NCBI GenBank assembly: GCA_016025055.1
Contig: CP065590.1
Coordinates: 124,001 to 188,000, forward strand
Length of the DNA: 64,000 nt
Reading direction: 5' to 3'
Source: Chryseobacterium indologenes
GTDB lineage: Bacteria; Bacteroidota; Bacteroidia; Flavobacteriales; Weeksellaceae
A model generated the notes under the pieces. It had not been told where the DNA came from. It ran no database searches and saw only the letters and a list, made by a program, of their open reading frames with translations. The translations under genes and the position numbers were made by a program. Positions 48,599 through 58,996 of this stretch are shown piece after piece (positions within the stretch are counted from its first letter, which is position 1; each line of letters opens with the position of its first letter).

Positions 48599-51538
48599 CT
48601 ATATACTTCTTGGATCAGGTCTTATGGGCATTTTTGCACATCTTTGAACGTCTATTGATGGGCATCCATATTCAATGGTAACTCTACCTTCTATCAGGTA
48701 TAATCCTTTTCCACGAAGGGGGAATTTGAGCAGGCTCTGTGTGAAATGCACGGTGTCTATAAAGTCACCGTTGTTATCCAGGAAGGTTCCAAATTTCATG
48801 GGTTTACCGGTTTTCGTCTTTACCCATTTTTCAGCTACCATATAGGCGACGATCCTTACCGTCTGACCTGCGAATAAGGACATATTATCGGCGCATGCAT
48901 TACCTCGATAATTTGATTTTGCCAGATCAAAAATACTGCCCGAAACAGGAAAACCCATCAGTTCAATCTCATCATAAATATCTTCCAGCGGATCGGTAAT
49001 GAGGACTGGAAGTTTCGGTTTTTCGTTTGAACTCTGGAAGAGTTGGCCCAACTGAAAGTTCATGTTTTTATTGGAATTAAGGATCAGATGTGCCTCCCAC
49101 AGCAGTTCCTTTTTATCAACGTCAAGAAATCCGAAGGCTCCGCAACGTATCAGAATGATGATCTGTTCAAGCCCTGCTCCTGTCCTTTGATTGAAATCTT
49201 CAATCCCCAGATACGGGCCATTTTTCTTCCGTTCTTCTGAGATCGACTGTGCCAGTTTTGTTTCCAGATTCAAAATACAGTCAAAACCAAGGTAGATATC
49301 TTTACCAATTATTGAGGTATCGAATATACTTCTGTTTATACAGGGCAGACAAATATTAGCGCCTGCTTTTTTTGCTTCGTTCACATACACTTCACGGTCA
49401 TAGAAACCGCCATGATTATTCAGCACTGCAACCATAAATTCAAGCGGATAGTAAGTCTTCAAAAAAAGGCTTTGGTAACTCTCCACGGCAAAAGATGCGG
49501 AGTGCGCTTTATTAAACGAATATCCGGCAAAGCTTTCCATCTGCCGCCATACTTCACGGGATATTTCTTCCGGATAATTCTGGTTCCTGCAATGGGAGAA
49601 AAATTTATCTTCAATTTCGAGCATATGATTCTTATTTCGGTATTTGCCGGACATCATTCTACGCAGTACGTCCGCATCAGCCAGATCCAATCCCCCAAAG
49701 CGGTGACCGATCTTCATTACATCTTCTTGATATACCATTACACCATAGGTATCTTCGAGTTCCTGTTTAAATGCCGGATGGATATACTCAACTTTTTCAG
49801 GGTTTAGATGCCTTTCAATAAAAGTCCCCATCATTCCCGACGACGCTACTCCGGGTCTAATTATTGAACTTGCAGCGACAAGCGTCAAATAATCATCGCA
49901 TTTCAATTTACTTATGAGCTGCCTCATTGCCGGGGATTCAATATAGAAGCATCCGACGGTATGGGCTGACCTTAGCTGATCTGCAATCTTTGGATCGTTA
50001 AAGAAACGTTTAGGATCGGAAGTTTCGATGGCTTCGCCCCTATTGGTTCTAACGATTTCCCTGCAATCCTCAATATGTCCGATTCCTCTCTGTGATAAAA
50101 TATCAAATTTTTCAAACCCTATTTCCTCGGCAACATACATATCAAACTGCATTGTCGGCAGGTTTTTGGGCGGATAATCCAGCGCAGAATAGCAGGTCAG
50201 CGGATTTTCCGATATCAGCACACCGGAGGCATGTATCGTACGTTGATTGGGAAAATCTGCCATTTGATTATAAACTCCCAGGATTGTCCTGGTAACTTCA
50301 TTTTTGTTGAGCATATTGGAGGGGTCACTGATCAGTCGATCAATTTCAGGTTTGGGAAGTCCATAAACCTTTCCAAGTTCCCTTATGATCGAACGGTCAC
50401 GAAAAGTTCCCATTGCTCCCATGAGAGCAGTATGTTCGCCCTGATATCTTTTGAAAATATAATCATATATCTCATCCCGATCCCGCCATGAAAAGTCAAC
50501 GTCAAAGTCGGGTGGACTTTTCCTTTTAGGGTTAAGGAACCGTTCAAAATAAAGGTTCAGTTCGATTGGACAAACATCAGTTATCCCAAGACAGTATGCG
50601 ATAATACTATTGGCTCCGCTGCCTCTACCGACATAATGAAAGTTCCTGTTTCTTGCATAACGGCATATATCATCGGTTATGAGGAAATAACTGGAAAAAT
50701 TCAGCTCATGAATGATATCCAGTTCATGCAGAACCCGATCTCTGGCAATTTTGTCATTTGATCCATACCGTCGTTCAAACCCGTCCATAGCGTACTTAAA
50801 CAATAATTGTTTATCGTCATAACGGTTTCCCGTAAAAGTCTTTTTATTTTTGGAACCCTTGAAGTCAAAATCAAAACGGCATTCTGAAAGTAACTTTTCT
50901 GTATTTGCAATCAACTCAGGAACCAGGCCATATATTTGCATTAATTTTTCCTTATGAACAAATATTTCATCTTTCTCCGCCATCTGATCAGCAGGAAGCT
51001 GTGATATCAGAATATTGTTATCAATAGCGCGCAACTGTTTATGCAACTGAAAATCATCCTGTTTAAATGATACGGGGGAAAGGATTACATATCGATCCAT
51101 AAAACGTTTTGGAGCAACGATATAACGGGTAAGCTCCGAAGGCCGTATTCCTATAAATTCATTATCCCGAAGAGCAGCTTCTTGAATACTTCCATAAGGA
51201 TAAATTATAAAAACATCCCGAAAGCCAGGTGCTATTGGTGGCAATAATGTTTTATCACGATTGTGGGCAGTCATAAATTCGTTGAGTTCCCTGAAACCTT
51301 TTTCGTTCTTTGCGATTCCGATATAGAGAAGCTTACAATTATTACGAAATTCCATTCCTGCAAGTCCATTTATACCAGCTTCCCTGCACTGTCTGATAAA
51401 ATCAATTGTTGCTGAAGAATTATTCATGTCCGTGAGTACAGCTGTGTCAAATCCATACTTGCGGATACCCTCAATCAGATCCTTTACGCTTATTGTACCA
51501 TATCGTAGACTATAATAACTATGTAAATTGAGCAGCAT
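48599..51538 (-). CDS. DnaE-like DNA polymerase III alpha subunit (accessory, DnaE2/ImuC-like)
   Basis: About 979 aa from the ATG at 51538 (MLLNLHSYYSLRYG); a longer frame opens at 51589 but overlaps dinB. The C-family palm has the catalytic triad context PPDFDVDF (about residue 340) and the preceding FHYVGRGSGANSIIAYCLGI. The N-terminal PHP domain is degenerate: the usual H-x-H reads LHSYYS and the usual TDHxN reads TDMNN, so PHP metal binding and proofreading are probably lost. It begins 4 bp after the Y-family polymerase stop. Together they resemble an ImuB-DnaE2-type translesion mutasome. Confidence 0.88.
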   Translation of the reverse strand: MLLNLHSYYSLRYGTISVKDLIEGIRKYGFDTAVLTDMNNSSATIDFIRQCREAGINGLAGMEFRNNCKLLYIGIAKNEKGFRELNEFMTAHNRDKTLLPPIAPGFRDVFIIYPYGSIQEAALRDNEFIGIRPSELTRYIVAPKRFMDRYVILSPVSFKQDDFQLHKQLRAIDNNILISQLPADQMAEKDEIFVHKEKLMQIYGLVPELIANTEKLLSECRFDFDFKGSKNKKTFTGNRYDDKQLLFKYAMDGFERRYGSNDKIARDRVLHELDIIHELNFSSYFLITDDICRYARNRNFHYVGRGSGANSIIAYCLGITDVCPIELNLYFERFLNPKRKSPPDFDVDFSWRDRDEIYDYIFKRYQGEHTALMGAMGTFRDRSIIRELGKVYGLPKPEIDRLISDPSNMLNKNEVTRTILGVYNQMADFPNQRTIHASGVLISENPLTCYSALDYPPKNLPTMQFDMYVAEEIGFEKFDILSQRGIGHIEDCREIVRTNRGEAIETSDPKRFFNDPKIADQLRSAHTVGCFYIESPAMRQLISKLKCDDYLTLVAASSIIRPGVASSGMMGTFIERHLNPEKVEYIHPAFKQELEDTYGVMVYQEDVMKIGHRFGGLDLADADVLRRMMSGKYRNKNHMLEIEDKFFSHCRNQNYPEEISREVWRQMESFAGYSFNKAHSASFAVESYQSLFLKTYYPLEFMVAVLNNHGGFYDREVYVNEAKKAGANICLPCINRSIFDTSIIGKDIYLGFDCILNLETKLAQSISEERKKNGPYLGIEDFNQRTGAGLEQIIILIRCGAFGFLDVDKKELLWEAHLILNSNKNMNFQLGQLFQSSNEKPKLPVLITDPLEDIYDEIELMGFPVSGSIFDLAKSNYRGNACADNMSLFAGQTVRIVAYMVAEKWVKTKTGKPMKFGTFLDNNGDFIDTVHFTQSLLKFPLRGKGLYLIEGRVTIEYGCPSIDVQRCAKMPIRPDPRSI

Positions 51539-51542
51539 CGTA

Positions 51543-52691
51543 TTATAAATTTGGAAGTGCGAAGCCCCTGAGCACCGAATCGTGCCCATATCTTATTCTT
51601 ATCCTGTCCATTGCCTCAGACAGCCTGATATCTTCAAGTGTGTCATTGAAAAGATCTGCCTGATATCCACCTGCTATCAGATTGCTGAATTTTACACCGA
51701 TCAGGCGTATCAGCATCCTGCGGCTGTATAGTTTTTCAAAAAGCTGCATTACTTTTTCAGAAATAACCCTTTCGGATGATGTAAAGGGCAATTTTGTCTG
51801 CATGGTATGGGTATCAAAATTGCTGTATCTAAGCTTTACTGTCACACATGAAGTCAGTCTGCCGTCTCTACGCAGATCAAATGCCAGCTCGTCCACCATT
51901 GAAAGCATCGTCCGTCTGAGAATATCCATATCAATTGTGTCCTGTTCAAATGTCGTCTCCTTGCTCATACTTTTCTGCTGGCTGAAAGGAATAACCGCAT
52001 TGTTGTCAATACCGTTGGCTTTGTTCCAGATGCTGACGCCATTTTCACCCAGTACCTTTCTCATGGTAATGACGTCCATCTGCTGTAAAGTAAGGATCTG
52101 TGATATTCCCATATTGCGCAATAACGGATAGGTCTTTTCCCCGATACCCGGTATTTTACGAATAGATAGCGGAGCAAGGAAATTCCGTTCAGTCCCTTCA
52201 TCAATTTTTCGTTCTCCACAGGGTTTCGCTTCGCCCGTGGCAATCTTACTTACGGTTTTATTTTTTGAAAAACCAAATGAAATGGGGAGTCCAGTTTCTT
52301 TAATAATGGTTTTGCGGAGTTCCTGTGTCAATTGCCAGGAACCGAAAAATCTATCCATTCCGGTCATATCAAGATAATGTTCATCAATTGACGCTTTCTC
52401 AACAACCGGAATTTTATCTTCGATTATTTCCGTAACAATGTCTGAATATTTACTGTAAAGATCATGGTCGCCCCGCACAAGCACAGCTTCGGGACAGAGC
52501 TGTCTGGCAAGGCGCATGGGCATGGCGGAATGGATACCATACTTGCGGGCCTCATAAGAACAGGACGCAACAACGCCACGGTCAGAACTTCCTCCGATCA
52601 ATACTGGTTTCCCGATAAGATCGCTGTTGATCAGCCTTTCAACCGATACAAAGAATGTATCCAAGTCACAATGTACAATCGTCCGCTCCAT
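51543..52691 (-). CDS. dinB: Y-family DNA polymerase (DinB/PolIV-like)
   Basis: 382 aa. The palm motifs are intact: HCDLDTFFVSVERL at residue 7 (metal-binding Asp, steric-gate region), CSYEARKYGI, and KASIDEHYLDMTG near 104 (second acidic pair). Helix-hairpin-helix (IRKIPGIGEKTYPLLRNMGI) and little-finger regions follow. It performs translesion synthesis. Divergent from an S24 repressor at 52770 across a palindromic operator, and followed by dnaE on the same strand, so probably damage-inducible. Confidence 0.9.
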   Translation of the reverse strand: MERTIVHCDLDTFFVSVERLINSDLIGKPVLIGGSSDRGVVASCSYEARKYGIHSAMPMRLARQLCPEAVLVRGDHDLYSKYSDIVTEIIEDKIPVVEKASIDEHYLDMTGMDRFFGSWQLTQELRKTIIKETGLPISFGFSKNKTVSKIATGEAKPCGERKIDEGTERNFLAPLSIRKIPGIGEKTYPLLRNMGISQILTLQQMDVITMRKVLGENGVSIWNKANGIDNNAVIPFSQQKSMSKETTFEQDTIDMDILRRTMLSMVDELAFDLRRDGRLTSCVTVKLRYSNFDTHTMQTKLPFTSSERVISEKVMQLFEKLYSRRMLIRLIGVKFSNLIAGGYQADLFNDTLEDIRLSEAMDRIRIRYGHDSVLRGFALPNL

Positions 52692-52726
52692 TTTATACTA
52701 ATTTATTTAGCAAAATTGAGAAGAAA

Positions 52727-52768
52727 TTTCCCAAGATGGTTTATATTTGTTGGGAAAAATATTCCCAA
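52727..52768. promoter_or_regulatory. probable operator between dinB and the S24 repressor
   Basis: Three copies of the half-site TTCCCAA/TTGGGAA. TTTCCCAA occupies 52727-52734. A palindrome, TTGGGAAAAATATTCCCAA, occupies 52750-52768 and touches the repressor ATG at 52770. It is the only such cluster in the divergent promoter, so is the natural binding site for the S24/XRE repressor, controlling both itself and dinB-dnaE. Confidence 0.75.
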
Positions 52769-52769
52769 A

Positions 52770-53543
52770 ATGACATTACAAACTTTTTTGGCCGACAACA
52801 TCAGGTATTTACGGATGCAGAAAACGCAGCTTTCACAAGAGAAAATAGCCGAGGCCATAGGTATAACAAGAGATCGCTATTCTAAATATGAGAACGGAAA
52901 AGTTTCTCTTCCTCTGGAAGTACTTGTGGCGCTTTCTAAATTTTATCATTTAAGTACCGACTTACTTCTTACCGTTGACCTTAGAAAATATAGGTTAGAA
53001 GAAATGGTCAATTTACCTGACAACAGAATCCTACTTCCTATAAAAACCGACGAGATGGGTGAAAATAAAATCGAGATTGTTCCATTCAAAGCTTCAATGG
53101 GCTATCTTATGAGCTATGCAGATCCTGACTATATAGAGTCCTTACAAACTATGTCTCTGCCGTTTCTTCGAAATGGAAAATATAGAGCCTTTCCAGTAGA
53201 AGGTGATTCTATGCCACCTCATAAAGACGGTGCTTATATAATCGGAAGGTATATAGAATCACTGAATGACATTAAGATCGGGAAGACATATATTTTTTTA
53301 ACACATGAAGGAATTACCTATAAAAGATTATCGGCAGTACAACCGACCGCATTGGAGGTTATGGCCGACAACTCTTTTTATAAGCCATACAATATTCTTT
53401 TGAAAGATCTTTTGGAGGTTTGGGAATTTACGTCGAGTATTGCTGTCGAGGAATCACAACAAAATGAACTTCTGTTGGACAACACTACTATTATCAAAAT
53501 GTTCAATGAAATCAAATCGGATCTTTCAAAATTAACATCGTAA
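52770..53543 (+). CDS. XRE-S24 (LexA/CI-like) self-cleaving repressor
   Basis: 257 aa from the ATG at 52770, chosen over the longer upstream frame because that would run through dinB and the operator. N-terminal HTH_XRE (LSQEKIAEAIGITRDRYSKY). C-terminal S24 peptidase domain: nucleophile in FPVEGDSMPPHKDG, catalytic lysine in LTHEGITYKRL, and a possible cleavage site near KASMGYL. It should repress until RecA-stimulated autocleavage, which would induce the divergent polymerase pair. Confidence 0.88.
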   Translation: MTLQTFLADNIRYLRMQKTQLSQEKIAEAIGITRDRYSKYENGKVSLPLEVLVALSKFYHLSTDLLLTVDLRKYRLEEMVNLPDNRILLPIKTDEMGENKIEIVPFKASMGYLMSYADPDYIESLQTMSLPFLRNGKYRAFPVEGDSMPPHKDGAYIIGRYIESLNDIKIGKTYIFLTHEGITYKRLSAVQPTALEVMADNSFYKPYNILLKDLLEVWEFTSSIAVEESQQNELLLDNTTIIKMFNEIKSDLSKLTS

Positions 53544-53664
53544 TTGAGCGTTTTATATCTTGGAGATCGGATTATAATTAGGGTGAATATATTGGTGAAA
53601 AATTGTAAATTGCTTTAATCCCTCAGAACCAACTTTTGGGATCAATTTATACATATTATTAACA

Positions 53665-56093
53665 ATGAATGAAGCTACGTTAGAAGCAAGAATTGATCGT
53701 GTACTGCACACAGTATTTCCAACATTCAAGGAGGTAAAAGTAGAACACCAAACCTCATTTACGCTTAAAATAGGACATCACTATATCCCATTAGATTCCG
53801 GATATTCAGCAAAAAATATTGTACGGGGAATTTCCGACATTATATTGAAAATTGATGGGCAAAATGTGATTCTCCTGGAACTGAAACAGGAGAATGTGGC
53901 TATTTCTTCTGGAGATATAGCTCAAGGAATTTCCTACGCACGACTTTTAGATCAGATGCCAGCGATAACATTAATTTCTAACGGAAAGATCAATCGTTTT
54001 TTTAACACCTATACCAAAGAAGAAATTATTACCGATAGTGTAGATTTTGGGATGATAAATGAGTGCATCAAGGATTCTTTCGCCCTGGCAGCAAATGATT
54101 TCAAGGATGCCGTAAATCTCCTGTTGAATAACGATCCAGAATTATTCGCTCATGTTATTAACCAGATAACCCAACAAAAATTTTTACGATTGACGGGAGA
54201 AATTGGAGATTTAACCAAGCCTATATGCCCAGATTTTGTGATTGACCGCAGCATTCTAGCAGAGGTGATTGAAGCATTCGACGATAAAACCTCTTTGATA
54301 GGCGTACAAGGCCAGGCATTCAGCGGAAAAACAATGTTGCTCTACCAATTCTTCAGTAGGTTGAATTCACAGGAAAATTTTGTCTTCTATCTGGACTGTC
54401 ATGACCATAACTATTCAATTTATAGACAACTAGCCAATACCTTTACAAAAAACTCCGGTATGCGTGTGAGTGACGAACAGATCAGGGAATGGTTACATTC
54501 TTCACTGAGGGTGGGTAGTGAGAATAGGTTCTATTTGTTGCTTGATAACTTCAACGAGAGTATCTCCAATGTTATTATGGACGAAATCATTGAGCTAATT
54601 GACATTTTTGATGATGGACACCATCGAATCCTTTATACGGTAGACGAATTCAATTTACAACAGTTAGCCTATGTACCTTTTAAAAATTATAAAACTGTTA
54701 TAGGCGAGAAAAGTAAAATTATAAAATTAGATGCGCTCGACGACGATGAGTATTTTCAGGCAAATGAAATAATGTTTGATAAATTCAAGTTGGTTATTGA
54801 AAATGGAGGACATTATGCAGCTGAATATAGAGAACCACGTATTATTAGACATTTAATTTCTCTGTATAAAAATGATGCCCTTGTCGAAGGGCAATATGAT
54901 AAGATCCAGCCGATACCTGATGTTTACCTTTTAAAGCTCCTTACAAACAACCAAACTTATTCGCAAGAAATTCACCGTCTGATGTCAATGATGGCAGAAT
55001 GCTTTATGGAAGAAAATAATTTGCGGAAACAAAACTCAGATCTTAATGTGGCTGCATCGTTAAGTGGTTCTATTACGATTGATATATTTAAACGGAAATA
55101 TAATGACCATTACGAGGGACTGATAAAATCTTCCATAACGGTGATCAGGCATTTTCGGAACAATGGTTTTAGTATACTATACCCCAAACTTCCTGAACTA
55201 TTAGCCAATTATTGTATTCCAATAATTTCACGCCTTCTCGCGGAAGATTCTGAGACCAGAGATATTGATCAAAATCTCAATTATTTTAGCGAATTGACTA
55301 TGGCAGTTCCATATTGCGATATTGTGGGAGCCGCTGTACTGATGGAGATTTCTCAAACAAAACCAAAATTGTTTTCAGATCTTATCAACAGAATGCTAAA
55401 AGTAGAGCCAAAAAAGGAAGTGATTTCTGATCAGTCAAGATTACTTTTATTTGATGAAAACGCAGGTCACATCGACATCGATTATGAGAAAAAAAATATG
55501 GAAATGAAGGTTTGTTGATCGCAGATTTTTTTCCTTTTGCGGTACTGTCGCAATTGGCTCCGTTCCCAATGGGCGATGAAAATCATTGTGAAAATTCAGA
55601 TCTGACCCCTTACAATTTTCATCTGACCTTTATTCATAAAATTGCTTCATCCCCTATATTTATCCACAGGGCAGATCGTAGATCTTTGTTGAATATGAAA
55701 TCCTATGAAAGCTACGAATGGGAAGGGATCGGACAGATTATAAGCGGTAAGGAAGGCATAATCGAACCCATAGTTCAGGCCATACGGAAATGCTTTCTTT
55801 TGATACCAAACGAGATGAAATTATTATACCAATTTGGTTTAAAGGAAAAGAATTTCAATCTACTTTACAGGATCTACTTGGCCCTTCATGGTTTAATCAA
55901 TATTGGAGACACAGATATAGCAGAAAAAGCCCAGACTTATGTTAGAATTTTTCACAGGTTCTTCGCCGAATTTATGGCTGAGTATTTCGGTAAAAACCTT
56001 GGAGATAGTAAACAGCAGGATGAACTTTATAATAGCCTGCTGAAACTGAATATTGATCAGGAACTTGATCGACTATTCCTGAATGATGAATAA
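53665..56093 (+). CDS. PD-(D/E)XK nuclease / P-loop (STAND-like) NTPase fusion, candidate defence gene (frameshift)
   Basis: 809 aa when one G is added at 55509-55510, giving EMKGLLIADFFPF; raw sequence gives two frames (53665-55518 and 55512-56093). Residues about 1-130 are a HsdR-N-like restriction endonuclease fold: D58, E72-x-K74 in ILLELKQEN and Q87xxxY91. A P-loop ATPase follows: Walker A GQAFSGKT (216-223), Walker B FYLLLDNFNE (D294), with sensor-like segments. The C-terminal about 400 residues are helical and may sense a trigger. Nuclease-NTPase-helical architecture resembles antiviral STAND (Avs) proteins but is about half their size. It lies alone between the S24 locus and an IS. 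Confidence 0.75.
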
Positions 56094-56170
56094 AATATAA
56101 CAAGGAATATCAAATTGAAGCAGCAAAAAAATAATCGTATATTAGATCATAACAATCAAGGACATCTATC

Positions 56171-56554
56171 ATGAAAAGCATTGAATTTCATCAACCAGAA
56201 TTTCTTTTTTGCGAAAAAAGCATTCAGGATTACGAGAATGACGGTGAGCTTGTGTCCCAGAAGGCGGACTCGTTACTGGACGGGTACTATATTGAAGATG
56301 AAAGAACCTGGGTCTATCACCTAAAAAGCGAATCACTGATCGAGTTCCTGTATATGAATGGACGGGAGCCCCAAAATTTTACATCAAGACATAAGGACTT
56401 TGTATATAAGACTGAAAATTAAACGGGATTTTTTGTTATAAGTAACGCGAAGAATCTTGGACAGGACGAGGACATGGTACTTGATAGAGCCTGGGAATTT
56501 TTAAAGGCTAAATTCAATTGGGAAGATACCTACTTTGAACTCGAAATAGAATAA
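56171..56554 (+). pseudogene. small hypothetical gene interrupted by a stop codon
   Basis: 128 codons with a TAA at codon 84 (56420-56422). After the stop the same frame stays open and protein-like (TGFFVISNAKNLGQDEDM, then LDRAWEFLKAKFNWEDTYF) up to 56554. A single substitution (TAA to AAA), or two compensating indels in the T-runs, would restore a 127-aa acidic protein. No family recognised. It follows the nuclease-NTPase gene by 77 bp and could be a partner of it, or unrelated. Confidence 0.5.
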
Positions 56555-56828
56555 TGGAAGAAATTAAAAGCTACATATTTTAATCAGCCGACGTTCTTTT
56601 GCTTCTCCTATGTTTGTATAATTATAATCTAAGTGAAGAAGAGTGAGAGTAGATTTTGCTTTAAATAGCCATACGGTATATTCGGGAAAAGAAACTACCT
56701 CCTCTTCTTTACCTTTTAGAATCTGAACAGAATGTAAGGAATGCACTCATTATCAAGAGTCGTATAGCCAGTATATCCACTCAGGAGAAAAGATGACGAA
56801 AGGTTTTCACTTATCTAAAACAAATAAG
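56555..56828 (+). other. non-coding leader of the IS110 transposase
   Basis: 274 bp without a convincing gene; a 60-codon minus frame (56564-56746) is open but unsupported. In IS110-group elements the non-coding segment upstream of the transposase carries the bridge RNA, so this stretch is where one would be sought. The left element boundary is not recognisable because IS110 elements lack terminal inverted repeats. Confidence 0.4.
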
Positions 56829-57871
56829 ATGAAGGTATTATTAAAACAAACGGTAGGCATTGATGTGGCACAAAACGAATTGGTGGTATCACTTGGCCGA
56901 ATGGATGAGCATCTCAGTATAGAAGTTTATGCTTATAAAGTATTTGCAAATACCAAAAAAGGTTATTCAGCTCTTGTATCGTGGGTCAATAAGCAGACAT
57001 CGACCTCAACAGAGATACGGTATGTAATGGAAGCGACAGGTGTTTACCATGAATCCCTGGCATACTATCTATACAATGTTAAAAAACAAGTCAGTATCGT
57101 TTTACCGAATAAGATCAGCAATTATTCGAGAACACTAGACATAAAAACGATAACGGACAAGAGTGCATCACAAGCCATTGCGAGATTTGGTTTGGAAAGA
57201 CAATTGGAAGTTTGGGAACCTCCTTTAAAAATATACAATGATTTGAAGCAACTTTGTCGAGAGCGTGAACAGTTCATACAGGAGCGTACAATGTTAAAAA
57301 ATCAACTGCATGCTGACCATACTTCTGAAACTTCAAATGCCAGTTCAGTGAAGAGAACAAAAAGAGAATATCCATAATAGATCTGCAGGAAAAAGAAATA
57401 CGTGAAGAAATAGCTGTACTTATCAAAGGAGATCACGTTTTAGCGGATAAGATGACAATAGTATCTTCTATTCCGGGAATAGGAAGCCTAACAGCTGTAA
57501 CAATTATAGCCGAAACAAATGGCTTTGAGTTGATAAAAAATAAACGACAGTTAGTCAGCTATGCAGGATTGGATGTAAAAGAAAAGACGTCTGGAACTTC
57601 AGTGAAATCGAAACCCCGAATCTCCAAGCGGGGTAATCGCTATTTAAGGAAGGTAATGCATTTTCCTGCTCTAGCTGCAATCAGAACCGACGGAAGGTTC
57701 AGAGAGATTTTTTTAAGATTAGTTTCAAAGCATGGAATTAAAATGAAAGCTGTTGTGGCCATTCAAAGAAAACTATTAGAGTTGACTTTTATTTTATGGA
57801 AAAATAATTCATATTATGATCCGCAATTTGTAGATTATTCCATAAAATTAAAAAGAGGGAGGTCGATTTAA
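56829..57871 (+). mobile_element. IS110-family transposase (frameshift)
   Basis: 347 aa when one A is added to the run 57359-57363 (RTKKRISIIDLQEKEI); raw frames are 56793-57377 and 57452-57871. N-terminal DEDD/RuvC-like domain: GIDVAQNELVVSL, VMEATGVYHESL and KTITDKSASQAIARF. C-terminal Transposase_20 domain: SIPGIGSLTAVTIIAET, then YAGLDVKEKTSGTS and ISKRGNRYLRKVM, with the conserved serine region. IS110 enzymes move DNA without terminal inverted repeats, guided by a bridge RNA. It sits exactly between the ICE cargo and the ars operon. Confidence 0.88.
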
Positions 57872-57899
57872 AACTTATCAGTTCCAAATCGACCTCCCT
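57856..57899. terminator. perfect hairpin at the transposase end / ars operon end
   Basis: AGGGAGGTCGATTT (57856-57869) pairs perfectly with AAATCGACCTCCCT (57886-57899) around a 16-base loop. It overlaps the transposase stop codon and lies between convergent genes (IS110 plus, ACR3 minus), so probably terminates one or both; there is only a weak T-tract. It could also be part of the IS right end. Confidence 0.6.
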
Positions 57900-57957
57900 A
57901 TAATTTATTTAAAAGGTTTTAGATTATACTACTACCCCTGAATTTTATTGCATTATC

Positions 57958-58990
57958 TTAAGAATAGTATTTTTTCTTCAGCCACAGACTTGCTCTGACC
58001 AGTAGTATGAGTACAGGAACTTCCACTAAAGGTCCAATGACACCAACAAAAGCTTGTGGAGAATTAATACCAAATACAGCAATCGCAACCGCTATGGCCA
58101 GCTCAAAATTATTCCCTGTCGCTGTAAAGGCAATAGATGCATTTTTGTCGTAAGGTACTTTTAAGGATTTGTTTACAAAGAAACTAACGAAGAACATTAG
58201 GATAAAATAGATTATCAATGGTATGGCAACTTTGATTACGTCCATTGGAAGCTCTACGATTTTTTCACCTTTCAAGCTGAACATTAAAACAATCGTGAAT
58301 AACAAAGCATACAATGTAATCGGGGAAATTCTTGGAACAAATTTTCTATTATACCATTCGATCCCTTTTGACTTTACTAGAATGTATCTGCTTAAGAATC
58401 CGGCTAGAAAAGGAATACCAAGATAAATAAGTACACTTTCTGTAACATCTTTCATGGATACGCTGACATTGAAATTAGCAAGACCTAATTTACCAGGCAG
58501 AACATTGATAAATAACCAGACAAAAAAAACTGTAGGTAAATACCTGAAAGATACTGTTTAAAGCTACCAGAAGAGCAGCATATTCTCTATTTCCTTTTGC
58601 TAAATCATTCCATACGATGACCATAGCGATACATCTTGCTAATCCGATAAGGATTAATCCTATCATATAGTCTGGCTCATTTCTCAAAAATAAAATGGCT
58701 AGAACAAACATTAAAATTGGTCCTATAACCCAATTTAGCAATAGTGAAATACTAATTACCTTTTTATCCTTAAAGGCAGTCGGTAAAAGGGAATAGTCCA
58801 CTTTAGCTAGTGGAGGGTACATCATTAAGATCAATCCAATTGCTAATGGGATATTGGTTGTACCCATGGATAAGGAATCTGTTACCTTTGAAATACCAGG
58901 GAATAAGAAACCTAAGCCCACGCCGATGGCCATAGCAAGAAATATCCATAAGGTTAGGTATCTATCAAGAAATTTTAATTTTGGTTGCAT
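57958..58990 (-). CDS. acr3: ACR3-type arsenite efflux permease (frameshift)
   Basis: 343 aa, ten transmembrane helices, when one base is removed from the A-run 58522-58529 ([16 protein letters not shown] joins the halves). Conserved ACR3 features: [20 protein letters not shown] with the essential Cys, and [20 protein letters not shown] with the conserved Glu. It exports As(III) using the proton motive force. Last gene of the minus-strand ars operon, 6 bp after the acetyltransferase. Confidence 0.93.
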
Positions 58991-58996
58991 ACTATT

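Noticed and set aside
52464..52769. A 359-aa form of the S24 repressor starting at 52464
   Set aside because: The extra 102 residues overlap dinB on the other strand and run through the operator. The ATG at 52770 begins the recognisable XRE domain.
55500..55520. Programmed frameshift in the nuclease-NTPase gene
   Set aside because: There is no slippery heptamer or downstream structure at the junction, and the same kind of single-base break occurs in many unrelated genes of this window.
56564..56746. 60-codon minus-strand frame upstream of the IS110 transposase
   Set aside because: Protein-like in places, but short, without a clear start context, and inside the probable non-coding part of the IS.
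57359..57363. Programmed frameshift in the transposase
   Set aside because: IS110 transposases are normally one continuous frame, and the break sits in a simple A-run like the others.
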